Below, in pieces: positions 42,862 to 52,500 of a stretch of 64,000 nt of DNA. The DNA is taken from positions 1,984,001 through 2,048,000 of the forward strand of contig NZ_JAMZDZ010000001.1 of the NCBI RefSeq assembly GCF_024172085.1. The letters run 5' to 3'. Both the position numbers and the translations under genes were made by a program. Position 1 is the first letter of the stretch, and the number at the start of each line of letters is the position of its first letter. The stretch is from Hamadaea flava (GTDB lineage: Bacteria > Actinomycetota > Actinomycetes > Mycobacteriales > Micromonosporaceae). The notes beneath the pieces were generated by a model. It was not told the origin of the DNA. It saw only the letters and a list, made by a program, of their open reading frames with translations, and did no database searches.

Positions 42862-44038
42862 CGTCCGTTGTGGCGCTGACCAGCGGTGACATGGCAGGTC
42901 GGGCTGGGGGGATGATGGTGCATTGTGTCGCCTCGTCTGCCGTACCTGATCTTCTGCCGGGTGCTGGGTTGGCTGGTGCTGATCACCCGAACCAGTGCTG
43001 CCAAGAACGCCGAGATCCTTGTGCTACGGCACGAGGTGGCGCTCCTACGGCGGCAAGGCGCGAAGCCGCGCTTGAGTTGGCCTGACCGTGCCGTCCTCGC
43101 CGCGTTGATCCGGTTGCTGCCCAAGCAGTTGCAAGCGTGGCGGCTGGTGACCCAGGCGATGGTGCTGACCTGGCATCGTCGCCTTGTCGCGAGAAAGTGG
43201 ACGTATTCCAACTACGCCGGGCGACCGCCGGTGAGCGCGGACCTCGCCGATCTGATCAGACGGCTCGCCGTCGAGAATCCATCCTGGGGCTACGTCCGGA
43301 TCCAGGGTGAACTGCGTAAGCTCGGCCATCACGTCAGCCGTACCACCATCCAGCGACTACTACGCCGCCGCCGCATCCCACCGGCACCGCAGCGCGCGCA
43401 GACCACATGGCAACATTTCCTGCGCACCCAGGCGCAGACGGTGCTGGCCTGCGACCTCCTGCACGTCGACTGCGCGCTCACCCTCAAACGCGTGTATGTG
43501 TTCTTTGTGATGGAGGTCGGGACCCGCTACGTTCACGTGCTGGGAGTCACGACCAACCCCGACGGGGCCTGGACCGCGCAGGCGGCCCGCAACGTGCTGA
43601 TGGACCTCGGTGAGCGCACCGGTAGGTTCCTCATCCGCGACCGCGGCGGCCAGTTCCCGAACGTGTTCGCCGCGATCTTCACCGGTGCCGACATCGAAGT
43701 GATCAAGACCCCGGCGCGCTGCCCGCGGGCGAACGCCTACGCCGAACGGTGGGTGAGAACACTACTCAGCGAACTCACCGACCGGATGCTCATCTTCGGG
43801 CAGCGACATCTTCGCCACGTCCTGGCCGAGTACGTGCGACACTACAACCACAGCCGGCCGCATCGGGCCCTTGACCTGTCACCGCCACGCCCACCGGCCA
43901 CCGTCATCGACCTTGCCGAACAGCGGCGGATACGCCGAAAACCGATCCTCGGCGGGCTGATCAACGAGTACGAACGCGCCGCGTAGATCATCAAGAAGCC
44001 GCAGGTCACCGCAGGTACGGGGGTATTGAGCCCCTACA
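42862..44038 (+). mobile_element. Insertion sequence B, left terminal repeat lost
   Basis: Homologous to IS A from about 42862 (CCGTTGTGGCGCTGACCAGC) to the right end GAGCCCCTACA (44028-44038). The left TGTAGGGGCTC is missing. The right end lies within the third recombinase gene and supplies its stop codon. Confidence 0.82.
42925..43986 (+). CDS. IS B transposase (DDE, intact)
   Basis: 353 residues from GTG 42925. N-terminal HTH region (NAEILVLRHEVALLRRQ; RRIPPAPQRAQTTW) and rve core: first Asp in VLACDLLHVDCAL, second in RFLIRDRGGQF, Glu in NAYAERWVRTLLSE; C-terminal YNHSRPHRALDLSPP. Complete reading frame. Since the IS lacks its left terminal repeat it is probably not mobile by itself but could act on copy A. 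Confidence 0.88.
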   Translation: MSPRLPYLIFCRVLGWLVLITRTSAAKNAEILVLRHEVALLRRQGAKPRLSWPDRAVLAALIRLLPKQLQAWRLVTQAMVLTWHRRLVARKWTYSNYAGRPPVSADLADLIRRLAVENPSWGYVRIQGELRKLGHHVSRTTIQRLLRRRRIPPAPQRAQTTWQHFLRTQAQTVLACDLLHVDCALTLKRVYVFFVMEVGTRYVHVLGVTTNPDGAWTAQAARNVLMDLGERTGRFLIRDRGGQFPNVFAAIFTGADIEVIKTPARCPRANAYAERWVRTLLSELTDRMLIFGQRHLRHVLAEYVRHYNHSRPHRALDLSPPRPPATVIDLAEQRRIRRKPILGGLINEYERAA

Positions 44039-44390
44039 GGTTGTAGAAGGCGCGGGCGGCGGCGATCACGTGTTCTCCGGCGTGCCGGCCGTGCCGGCTG
44101 TTGCGCCGCGACACCGCCGATTCTGCGGTCTCGTGGCGCAGCGTTTCGATGTCGGTGGCGGTGACCTCGTCCAGGCGCCGGTCGCCCCACATCGCGCCCA
44201 TCCGTGTCCAGTAGTTGCCGTAGGTGCGCCGTGCGCCCGGTCCGGCCGCCGCCGCGACCACCGGCAGATACTCCTTCACTGTCGGCATCGGGTGCCGGGC
44301 CCGCAGGTCGTCACGCAGGTCGGTGATGGTGACGCCGAGGTCGGCGAGCATCCGCCACGCGTCCGCGACCCGGTCAGCCGGGGCGGCCAT
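44034..44390 (-). pseudogene. Tyrosine recombinase 3, N-terminal fragment cut by IS B
   Basis: ATG 44390 (overlapping the AbrB-like gene by 17 bp) gives 118 codons: VADAWRMLADLGVTITDLR, VKEYLPVVAAAAGPGARRTYGNYW and HAGEHVIAAARAFYNL. These correspond to the core-binding domain of integrase 2 (GTLKAYGSYWNRV; NYIAALRCLYRR). Its stop is the TAG of the IS terminal repeat. The catalytic domain is missing. Confidence 0.85.
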
Positions 44391-44868
44391 CGCGTCCCCT
44401 GACGATCTGGCCGTGGCGGCGGGCCAACTGCCGGTCGATCCTCGCGATCGGATGGACCACGAGCAGACCAGCGTCGGGCAGCGCGGCGAGAAGAACCTGC
44501 GAGCCGGTGAGAATGGCGCACATCCGCCGGGCCGCAATCGGCAGCACCAGGGACCCACCCGCGCCGATCGGGCGGCCGCCGTGATCGGCCAGGGCGGCGA
44601 CGATGCAGCCGTGCTCGACGGTGAAGGCGACCCGATCGTGCGGCAGCCAGCTGAGTGCGGTGAGGACCTTGCCGGCCCGGATCACGCCGGACGGGGTCAG
44701 GCGCGCGCAGGCGTACGCCGTGACATCGCCGTCGCCCTGGGGGGTGGGCGGCAGATCGCCCACCGGGGCAGGTTCAGGCCGCGCTCGCGGCAGGGCTGCG
44801 GGGATGAGCGCGGCGATCGGCTGTTCGGGTGGGCAGTCGGATGGTGGCACGCGCCTCATGCTCGCCAC
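44374..44868 (-). CDS. AbrB-like protein coupled to recombinase 3
   Basis: 164 residues from GTG 44868 (ATG 44859 alternative). Contains CARLTPSGVIRAGKVLTALSWLPHDRVAF and SLVLPIAARRMCAILTGSQVLLAAL, equivalent to the two hairpin segments of the other AbrB-like copies, then a basic tail RIDRQLARRHGQIVRGR. Same position relative to the recombinase, and the att repeat B lies 143 bp upstream, as for module 2. Confidence 0.68.
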   Translation of the reverse strand: MASMRRVPPSDCPPEQPIAALIPAALPRARPEPAPVGDLPPTPQGDGDVTAYACARLTPSGVIRAGKVLTALSWLPHDRVAFTVEHGCIVAALADHGGRPIGAGGSLVLPIAARRMCAILTGSQVLLAALPDAGLLVVHPIARIDRQLARRHGQIVRGRDGRPG

Positions 44869-45010
44869 CGGCCCATGGGGTCGGCGAGGCGTTTACCGAG
44901 GGAGTGACCCTCGATCGGAGTATGACGGCGTGCATCCCGAGTGCTCCACGGTGATGGCCTGCGACCAGCTACGATTCGCGGAAGCCGATGTTCGTTTCGC
45001 GTGGATCGTG

Positions 45011-45168
45011 GTGTCCGAGGGGGGATTGAACCCCCACCGTCGTGATGCACGCCCCGTAGGACGTGTTCATGTGGTGCAATCTATGGGCTGACCTGCAACG
45101 CCATCAAGTCACTGTCCATAGCAGACACGCAGCGCCCGGCGGTGGTTCTTCTCCTACTTGAACACCGC
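45011..45168. repeat. att-type direct repeat B with tRNA-Leu 3' end
   Basis: Nearly the same ~158 bp as repeat A (39762-39919) in the same orientation, 5249 bp away. The T-loop has lost one base (GGGGGTTCAATCCCCC). Probably the outer end of a second, decayed element carrying recombinase 3. Confidence 0.78.
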
Positions 45169-45298
45169 TGTTCGCAGTGCGAGCCGCAATGACGCCGTGA
45201 GCCATTAGCGAGATCCGCGCAATTGGCATGGCGAAGCGACTGTCGTCACTCGCGCGCAGCCCACGGGTGCGCGTCCACACTGCCCGTCGCCACTCCCA

Positions 45299-46477
45299 CT
45301 ATTCGTGTCGATGACCTACGAAGGTCGCTCCGCCTTGCCATGGTGCCCGGCCGAAGAATACGCCTGTTTGGTCGCGCTGCCCGCAGTATTTCAGCAGGAA
45401 GGAGCTGAAGGAGAGCTCGTCGTGGAAGATCGTGTTGAAGTTCGGGGCGATCATGGCAACTGTCCACAGGTTGGGATCGTTCTGCAGCGTGCGCCAGACG
45501 CAGATCCATCCGTCTGCTGTCACTCCCCAGGGAATGACGCCAGCCGGCTGGGGATGGTAGGCAGCCATCACGCCCGCGTGTGACGCGGCGACACGCGCCG
45601 CTTCGACGGCGAGGACGGTAGTCAGGTTGAAGTCTGGACACGGGTCGGGTCCAAGAATGCGAATGTCACAGAAGACGCCGACGCCAACGTGGTCGACGAT
45701 GGTCTGGTAGTCGGTCGGCAGGTCTACGCCGAGGATTTTCGCGACTTGGGTCCAATCGGCGGACGGAGCCGCTGGAGCATCGCCGATCACGGCTAGTAGC
45801 TCGGCGGACTCGTTCTGCGGCGGCTGTCTCCCCCAAAGTGGCGCAGCTGTTCCGGGTTGTGTTGGAGTAGCCGCAACTGCAGTCGATGGTTGAGCACCGA
45901 TCGGCCGGAACGCCGGCGCTGCCGATCCGACGGCTGTCGCAGGATCGAACGGACTAGGGATGGTTCCCTCGACTAGCGCGCTGAGAAAGCGGCACATCGG
46001 TCCAGGGTATTCCTGCCATTGCAGGAAGTCGCGATCAGCGGACACGACAGGCCATGCATCTGGATCACCTGAATTGGTCAGCCAGAAGCACATCTCGCCG
46101 CCCGGGCCTTCGGCGAATGGAAGTAGGCCAGCCGGCTCTGGGTGGATAGGGTACGGAAAGAGTCCGTCGCCGTCGGCGCGCCATTGGCGCATGTCCTCTA
46201 GCCAGTTGGCGTAGAACCCGAGGTAATCGGTTCGAGGACTACCGACGTCGCCCGGGCGTATGATCCTGACGAGGTCCCGGAACTTCCCATCTGGGAACGT
46301 CTGTATGAGTCTCTTGTAGTCGCTGGGCAAGGTGAGGCCAGCGAGCGATGTTTCGATCGCGGCCCAGTCGTAGGTTTGAGATGACACAGGTGATATCCCG
46401 GCCAGATCGGCTAGCTGGGTCACGCAGTCGTCGCGGCCTTGCACGATGGAAGCCTCCCCATATCGCCCGTTTCTCAT
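45299..46477 (-). CDS. SUKH-family protein with two SMI1/KNR4-like domains, likely immunity
   Basis: 392 residues from ATG 46477. Two SUKH-like units: residues about 35-165 (WAAIETSLAGLTLPSDYKRLIQTFPDG...EMCFWLTNSGDPDAWPVV) and about 240-385 (WTQVAKILGVDLPTDYQTIVDHVGVGVF...GWICVWRTLQNDPNLWTV), joined by a Pro/Ala/Thr-rich linker. SUKH proteins are the largest class of immunity proteins against contact-dependent and RHS nuclease toxins. It follows the RHS toxin gene by 64 bp on the same strand. A perfect hairpin covers the gap and its ribosome-binding site. Confidence 0.82.
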   Translation of the reverse strand: MRNGRYGEASIVQGRDDCVTQLADLAGISPVSSQTYDWAAIETSLAGLTLPSDYKRLIQTFPDGKFRDLVRIIRPGDVGSPRTDYLGFYANWLEDMRQWRADGDGLFPYPIHPEPAGLLPFAEGPGGEMCFWLTNSGDPDAWPVVSADRDFLQWQEYPGPMCRFLSALVEGTIPSPFDPATAVGSAAPAFRPIGAQPSTAVAATPTQPGTAAPLWGRQPPQNESAELLAVIGDAPAAPSADWTQVAKILGVDLPTDYQTIVDHVGVGVFCDIRILGPDPCPDFNLTTVLAVEAARVAASHAGVMAAYHPQPAGVIPWGVTADGWICVWRTLQNDPNLWTVAMIAPNFNTIFHDELSFSSFLLKYCGQRDQTGVFFGRAPWQGGATFVGHRHE

Positions 46478-46482
46478 ACCTT

Positions 46483-46533
46483 ATCCCTCGCGTGGTCCGA
46501 CACCATCGCCTGCTGCCGGACCACGCGAGGGAT
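46483..46533 (-). promoter_or_regulatory. Perfect 17-bp hairpin between toxin and immunity genes
   Basis: ATCCCTCGCGTGGTCCG and its exact complement flank a 17-nt loop. On the minus strand the 3' arm ends in GAGGGAT, part of the GAGGGATAAGG ribosome-binding region of the SUKH gene (ATG 46477). It may be a toxin-transcript terminator or a translational switch. Confidence 0.72.
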
Positions 46534-46541
46534 TTGGCCAG

Positions 46542-49500
46542 TTAGGGCATGTTATACACCTGGATGTGAGCGAACCCGCTCGCGCTTAAAATGTAAACAT
46601 CGATCTTGTACGGCACGTAGTCGACAGCGTTGGAGCTGTATCGGGGAATGGCGGCGTAGAAGACGCGTTCGTTGCGGTCCAGGCGGGCCCTGACTTGCTG
46701 TTCTACGCCTTCCATGCCGGTCCAGCCGTTGGCATGGGGATACATGGGGACGATGTTTTCCAGGTCACTGGAGCCGCCGAACTGGCGAGCAATCAGATGT
46801 CCGCGCTCGTGGGTGCCTGACAGGTAGCCCCTCGGGGTTCGTGGGGCACGGCTGTCGATGGCGGTGGCGCTGGGCGTTAGGCAGGCGAATGCTCCGCGCG
46901 CTCGGCCGTGGTCGTCCAGTGGCAGGTACTCGATCGTCGACAGTGAGTTCGTCTGCCCGGCGCAGCCACGTTCCTTGTCCTCGATCTCGGTATCGGTCAC
47001 GTAGCGGGGATCGGGTGCCGAATCGCCGCCGAGCATCATCAGCAGAACCAGTGTCGGGGCCATTCGGAGCCACAGGGGTGGGACGGGTGGGGGTTCCACG
47101 GGCGCCGCCGGTGGTGGCGCGAACGGCAGCGGTGGCAGAGCGGGCGGGGCGAGCGGCGGAGCAACGAGCTGGGGTCGCTGGCCTTCACAGCTCGCGCTCA
47201 TCATGTTGGTCGCGGTGCAGAGGGTTGGTCGGCTGCCGCCGGCTCCGCCGTCGTCGAACCGGTGGCCATCGAGTTCAACGTTGGTAATTGGATTGCCGGC
47301 CCCGAACGCGTACCGGTTGCCGGTCCAAGGGTCCTGGCAGAGGTTGAGGTCGGATAGCGCACCGTTGTACGCGTCGCGGGTGAGGAACCTGTTGAGGCCC
47401 GGGTCATAGTCACGGAAGCCCATGTCGTAGGTCCCGCTTTGCTGGTCCCAACGTTTTGAGTTGAACCGGTACGGGTTGTACGGCTCCTTAGTCGGGTCCG
47501 TGGGGTTGGGCTTGTCGATTCCGGTGAATTGGGAGTCGTCGTTGGCTCCGTACGCGGTGTAGCCGTAGGTGGCCTTGGTGTCGCCAGAGTTGTCGGTTAG
47601 CTGCTCTACGTCGGTGTGCGGGTTGTATCCGTAGTAGCCGTCTTCGGATCCGCCGCTATCGCTGGTCGTGGTTTGGGAAAGCCGCTCACCCCAGGGCGAG
47701 TACTGGTAGGACTTCGAGATCTTCCCGGCGGATTCTTCGTTGAGCACGTCCGTCGTCAGGCCGAGGTAGTTGAATGCGGTGGTCTTCTCCTTCGACGTAC
47801 CGACATCCGTGGTCTTGGCCGCTGTGCGATCGAGTGGATCGAAGGTCGAGCGGGTGACGGCGGTGCTGGTGCCGAGGTTCTTGCGGTTTTCCACGATGTG
47901 GTCGAAGCCGTCGTAAATGTTGCGCTCGATGAGCGTGCCGTTGGCGGTAACGGTGTCGAGCCGCCCGAAGGGGTCGTAGTTGTAGGCAGAGGTCGTGCCG
48001 GCGCTTGTGGTGGTGATGAGCCGGTTGCGGTTGTAGGTGGACGTCGTGGTGATGCCCTTGATCGTCTGAGATACCACGTTGTTGTTTGCGTCGTGCACGT
48101 ACGTCTCGGATCCGGCGCCGTCCCCAGTAGTGGTGGAGTTGGCAATGCGGTCGCGTGGGTCGTAGGTGTAGTCGGCTGTGGTGGTCAGGTACACGCCGTG
48201 GTTGTCGGCGTTCATCTTCTTGGTGACCTCGTGCGTTCGGTTGCCGTTGAGGTCGTAGTCGATGGCGTGGTCAGAGACGAGTGTGCCGTCGGGCCTCTTC
48301 TCGGTTTGGGTCCTCAGGAGTCCGTCGAAGAAGTATGTGTATGCGACGGTGTTGCCGTTGCCCTTGGCTTCGCTCAGCCGTTCGGTCTTGTCGGTGTAGG
48401 TGAACGTAGTGATCTTGGGAGCGGGGTCTGAGGCCGACGTTCCGTTGGTGACTTTGCTCAGCAAGTCGCGCGCATCGTATTCATACGAGTTGTACGCGGT
48501 GTCGTGGGTTTGGGTGGCGGGTGCGCCGTTCTCGTTGTAGGTGAACGAGCTTGTGTTCAGAAGTGTCGACCCATGTCTTTCGGCAACGGTCTTGACTTGA
48601 TTCAGCTGCGTGTAATCGACGGTGTAGGCGTCGACCCGCGCACTGGGGGACGCATCGGCGATCGTGATCAGGTTTCCGTTGGGATCGTAGAGATAGCTGT
48701 AGTCGTGCTTCTCGCTGTCGGTCTCCCCGGTGTTGTCGCGCACCAGCTTGACCGCGTCGGCGACGACTGTGCCGCCGGCTTGGTCGGACAGCGTGATCTT
48801 CTTGTCTGAGCCCTCATTGAACGGGTACGAGCCGAGGCTGGTCCAGGCGCCGCCGCCGGTGGATTGGTTGACGGTCTTGGCTGTGGTGCCACTCGCGTTC
48901 TCGACGGCGAATTTGGCGTCGGTCGCAGCTCCGCTGACCTGTGGGTAGCGTACGAAGACCTCATAGGTGCCGGTCTGCGGGATGTTGAGCTTCCAGGCGA
49001 ACGTGTTGGTGCCTGAGCCGGCGGCATGCGTCTGGTGGTCGTAGCCGTACTGCCCACCCGTGGCCGCTGTGGGCCAGGTGCCAGTAGCGGTCACATTCTG
49101 CGCGTCGGCGTTGTCGACAAGCACAACCTGCTTACCCACCGGGACACCGTCATCTGCCCGGGTCTTCTGCTTCCCGTCTGGGTAGTACTGCCATGTCATC
49201 GTGCGCGTAGAGGAACCTCCCGCGCTCGTCAGTTGCCGTAGCGTCTGCTTGCCAAGATTGTCATAGTCGTACGAGGTCACGATGTCCCACGAGTCGGTCG
49301 ACGTGCGCGTCCATCCGTTGTCGTAGTACGTGAGAGCGGTGTCGTTGCGTACTGCCTGACCGTTAGACGGAGGCGCTGACACTCTGACTAGGCGACCGGC
49401 ATCGTCGTACGAGTAGAAGGTCGAGTCGGCGGACGCATAGCGAGAGTCGTCCTTGTCGTAGGCCGAGCGGACTTCCTTCTTGCGGTTGAGCTGGTCGTAG

Positions 49501-52500
49501 ACGATGACTTCGGCGAAATCGTCAGGGTCATCCGTCGTGGCGCCCCCGCGTGGCGTGGTGACCTTGACGATGTTGCCCGCCTGGTCGTATTCGGTGCGTG
49601 TAGTTCTGTACTGCAAACTGCCCGCGTTGACGTGCGGCACCTTCAATTCGATGGGCTTGCCGCGGGCGTCGAGGATCTTGATGGTTGTGTTGCCAGCCTG
49701 ATCGGTGGTGGCGATGATCAGGCCGTCCTTGTCATAGGTGTTCGTCGTGAACTTGCCGATCGCGTCGGTGACCTTCGTGCCGCGGTGTGCGGTGTCGTAC
49801 TCGTACTTGCGGGTGAAGTCGTTGGGATCCGCGGATGCGTTTGTCCTCGCGTCGATCATCGTGGCCACGTTGCCGACGTTGTCGTAGGTGTATGTGAGCT
49901 TCTTTCCGTCGGCGTTGGTGATCTCGGTGAGCTGATAGAGCTCGTCGTATGCGTTGATCGTGCTGTAGTCGCCCACGGTTGGAGTCAGGTTTCCCATCGG
50001 CTCCGTGGTAGTGATCAAGTTGCCGACCCTGTCGTACGTATAGGAGGTCTTGCGCTCAGGATCGCCGGCATTGTCCAGCGGAGCCGTCGAGGAGGTGACG
50101 CGATCTGCGTTGTCGTACACCGCGGTGCTGGTAGCCCCGTTAGCGGCAACGCTGACGGTGACGTTGTCATTGGCGTCGTACGCGGGTGCCGGCGTGGTGA
50201 TCAATTTGCCAGCAGCTTGATCCTTGGGTTCAGTCTTGACGAGTGGACGGCCGAAGGCGTCGTAGTCTTGCGTCGTCTCCTTGCCCAACGGGTCGGTGAC
50301 CGTGCGGACGTTGCCTCGCACGTCGTAGGCGAAGTGAGTCGTCTTCGTCAGTGCGTCCGTGATTACCGTCGGGTACCCGTTGGGGTCGAAGCCGCTGTAG
50401 CTGGTGGTGTTCCCATTTGGATCCTTCGCTGATTGCAGCTGGCCCCACGAGTCGTAGGTGTTCACGGTGGTGTAGTCGCCGTCAGCGGGGGTGCTGGTGC
50501 CGATGGGATCAGTCACTGTGGTGAGGTTGCCCTCGGTGTCATATCCGAAGGTCCAACGCCGGCCCTCCGAGGATTGCTTGGCGATCAGGTCGGCCCAGTG
50601 GCCGTTGAGCCCGGTCTGGTACGCGAAGGTGGTGCCGGGCCAGCCGTTCTTGACCTGCTCGGCGTCCTTGATCGCGGTGGGGTAGCCGGTCTTCGGGTCG
50701 TACGCCCAGGTAGACACGGCGCCGTTGGCTTCTTCAAGCCGAATGACGTTGTGGTCGGTATCCCAGCCGAGCTTGGTGGTTTCGTTCTTGGCGTTGGTGG
50801 TCTGGAACGGCCGTCCGAATCCGTCGGTCAAGCGTGTAGTCGAGTGATGTTCCGGGTCGACGACCGCTGTGGAGATTGTGTCACCGGCCTGCCCGTCGGG
50901 ATCGGTGTAGGCGAACGAGGTCGGGTTGCCGAGCCGGTCGGAGTAGCTCTTGGTCGCCCAATGGAATTTGGGGTCGTCGTCGGGCAGGTCATAGTAGGCG
51001 ATGCCCGTGCCATGCCCGCGTGGGTCGGTGACCTTGACGAGCTTGACGTTCTTGTTGCCTTGGGTCATGTCGTATTGGAAGCCGAACACCTTCGGCTGGG
51101 CAGCGCCCGCTCCATCGACAATCTCGCCGAGTAGTCCCTTGTCGGTGTAGGTGAGGTTCAGCGTGCGGCCTGATATGTCGGTGATCGCGCGTACATGGTC
51201 AATGATCTTGGGGTTGGTCAGATTGTTCTGCCCGGTGACCTTGGTCCACGTTGTGTCGTTGACGTAATCGTAGGTGTCGCCTTTGGCCCAGTAGGCGATG
51301 GTGAGGGTCTGCCGTCCGGCGGCGTCGGTGATGTATCGCAGGAACTTTGTGGGTTTGTTCTGCGATCGGCGGACCTCGTATGTGAAGGTCATGAGGTTGC
51401 CGTTGTTATCTTCAATCGACGACAGATACCCGTCACAGTCGTAGTAGAAGACGGTCCGGTCCGGCCGGGTGATCGTCCAGGCGCGAGACTGCTCGGTCTG
51501 CGGCGTGCATGGTACGAGCTGCTGCAGGTACAGGTGCACGCCCTTGGGTGAGATCCACTCCCCCGCTGTCGCATTCCATGTAAATGTGTGTGTTGTGCCG
51601 TCGCCGTCGGTGAGTTTCACCGTCGTCGGGTTCGGGTTGGGGTGGAAGTCCAAGGGGGTGCCTAGGCGCATCAGCGACGACGCCTGAACCGACCATCCGT
51701 AACCGGCGACGCTGTCGGTGGTGTCCTGCGAGTTGTAGGCCATCCGCACGAACGTCGACAGTCCGCGCGACGGATTGGTGAACGCATTGTAGGACCATAC
51801 GGTGTTTCCGGCGTGCAGATTGTTCATCAGCGTGGAGCCCGCGCCGGTGTTGGTCCCGGTGTAGGCGTAAAACTTCTCCAGACCCAACTGGTCTGAGGTC
51901 GGCTCTTCCACCGCGACCTTCTGGTCGAGTGGCGCGATGCCGTTACTGGCGGACAACCATTGGCCGGTGGTCTTGTTGTGCAGCTCCCAGCGCAGCACGT
52001 AGTCGGTGCGTTTGTTCGCCGGATCCGACGACGCCGGGGTCTTGACGGTGGCGGCGACGTCGGCCGTCGACCCGGCGGTGATGTCGCGGGGCAACGCGGT
52101 CGCGACCTGGTTGCCGCTGGTGGTGACGTCGGTGCCGTCGGGCAGCGTCCAGTGGTAGGACAGCTCCCAGTTCGCGGCCGACCACGCCACGCCCGTGGGA
52201 TTGGATACTGAGACGGTGACGGGGTAGGTGCTGGCGGGTGTCATCAGCCCGGCCGTTGCCGGCGCGTAGTAGGTCGACTCGGCTGTGGGCTCGAGGTAGG
52301 TGACCCGCAGTGTGGGGCGCAGCATCGGCTCGGCGGCCTCGCTGGACAGCAGCATGTTGCGCTGGGTCGACACCGACTCGTCGCGCATCTTGAGCAGGAA
52401 GCCGTAGTTCGACGTCGGCGTTGTCAGCCAGCTCTTGACGGTGTTGGTGACCGTCCACGACTCCCACTCGGGGTCGTTGGTGAATCCGTCGAAGTAGGAC

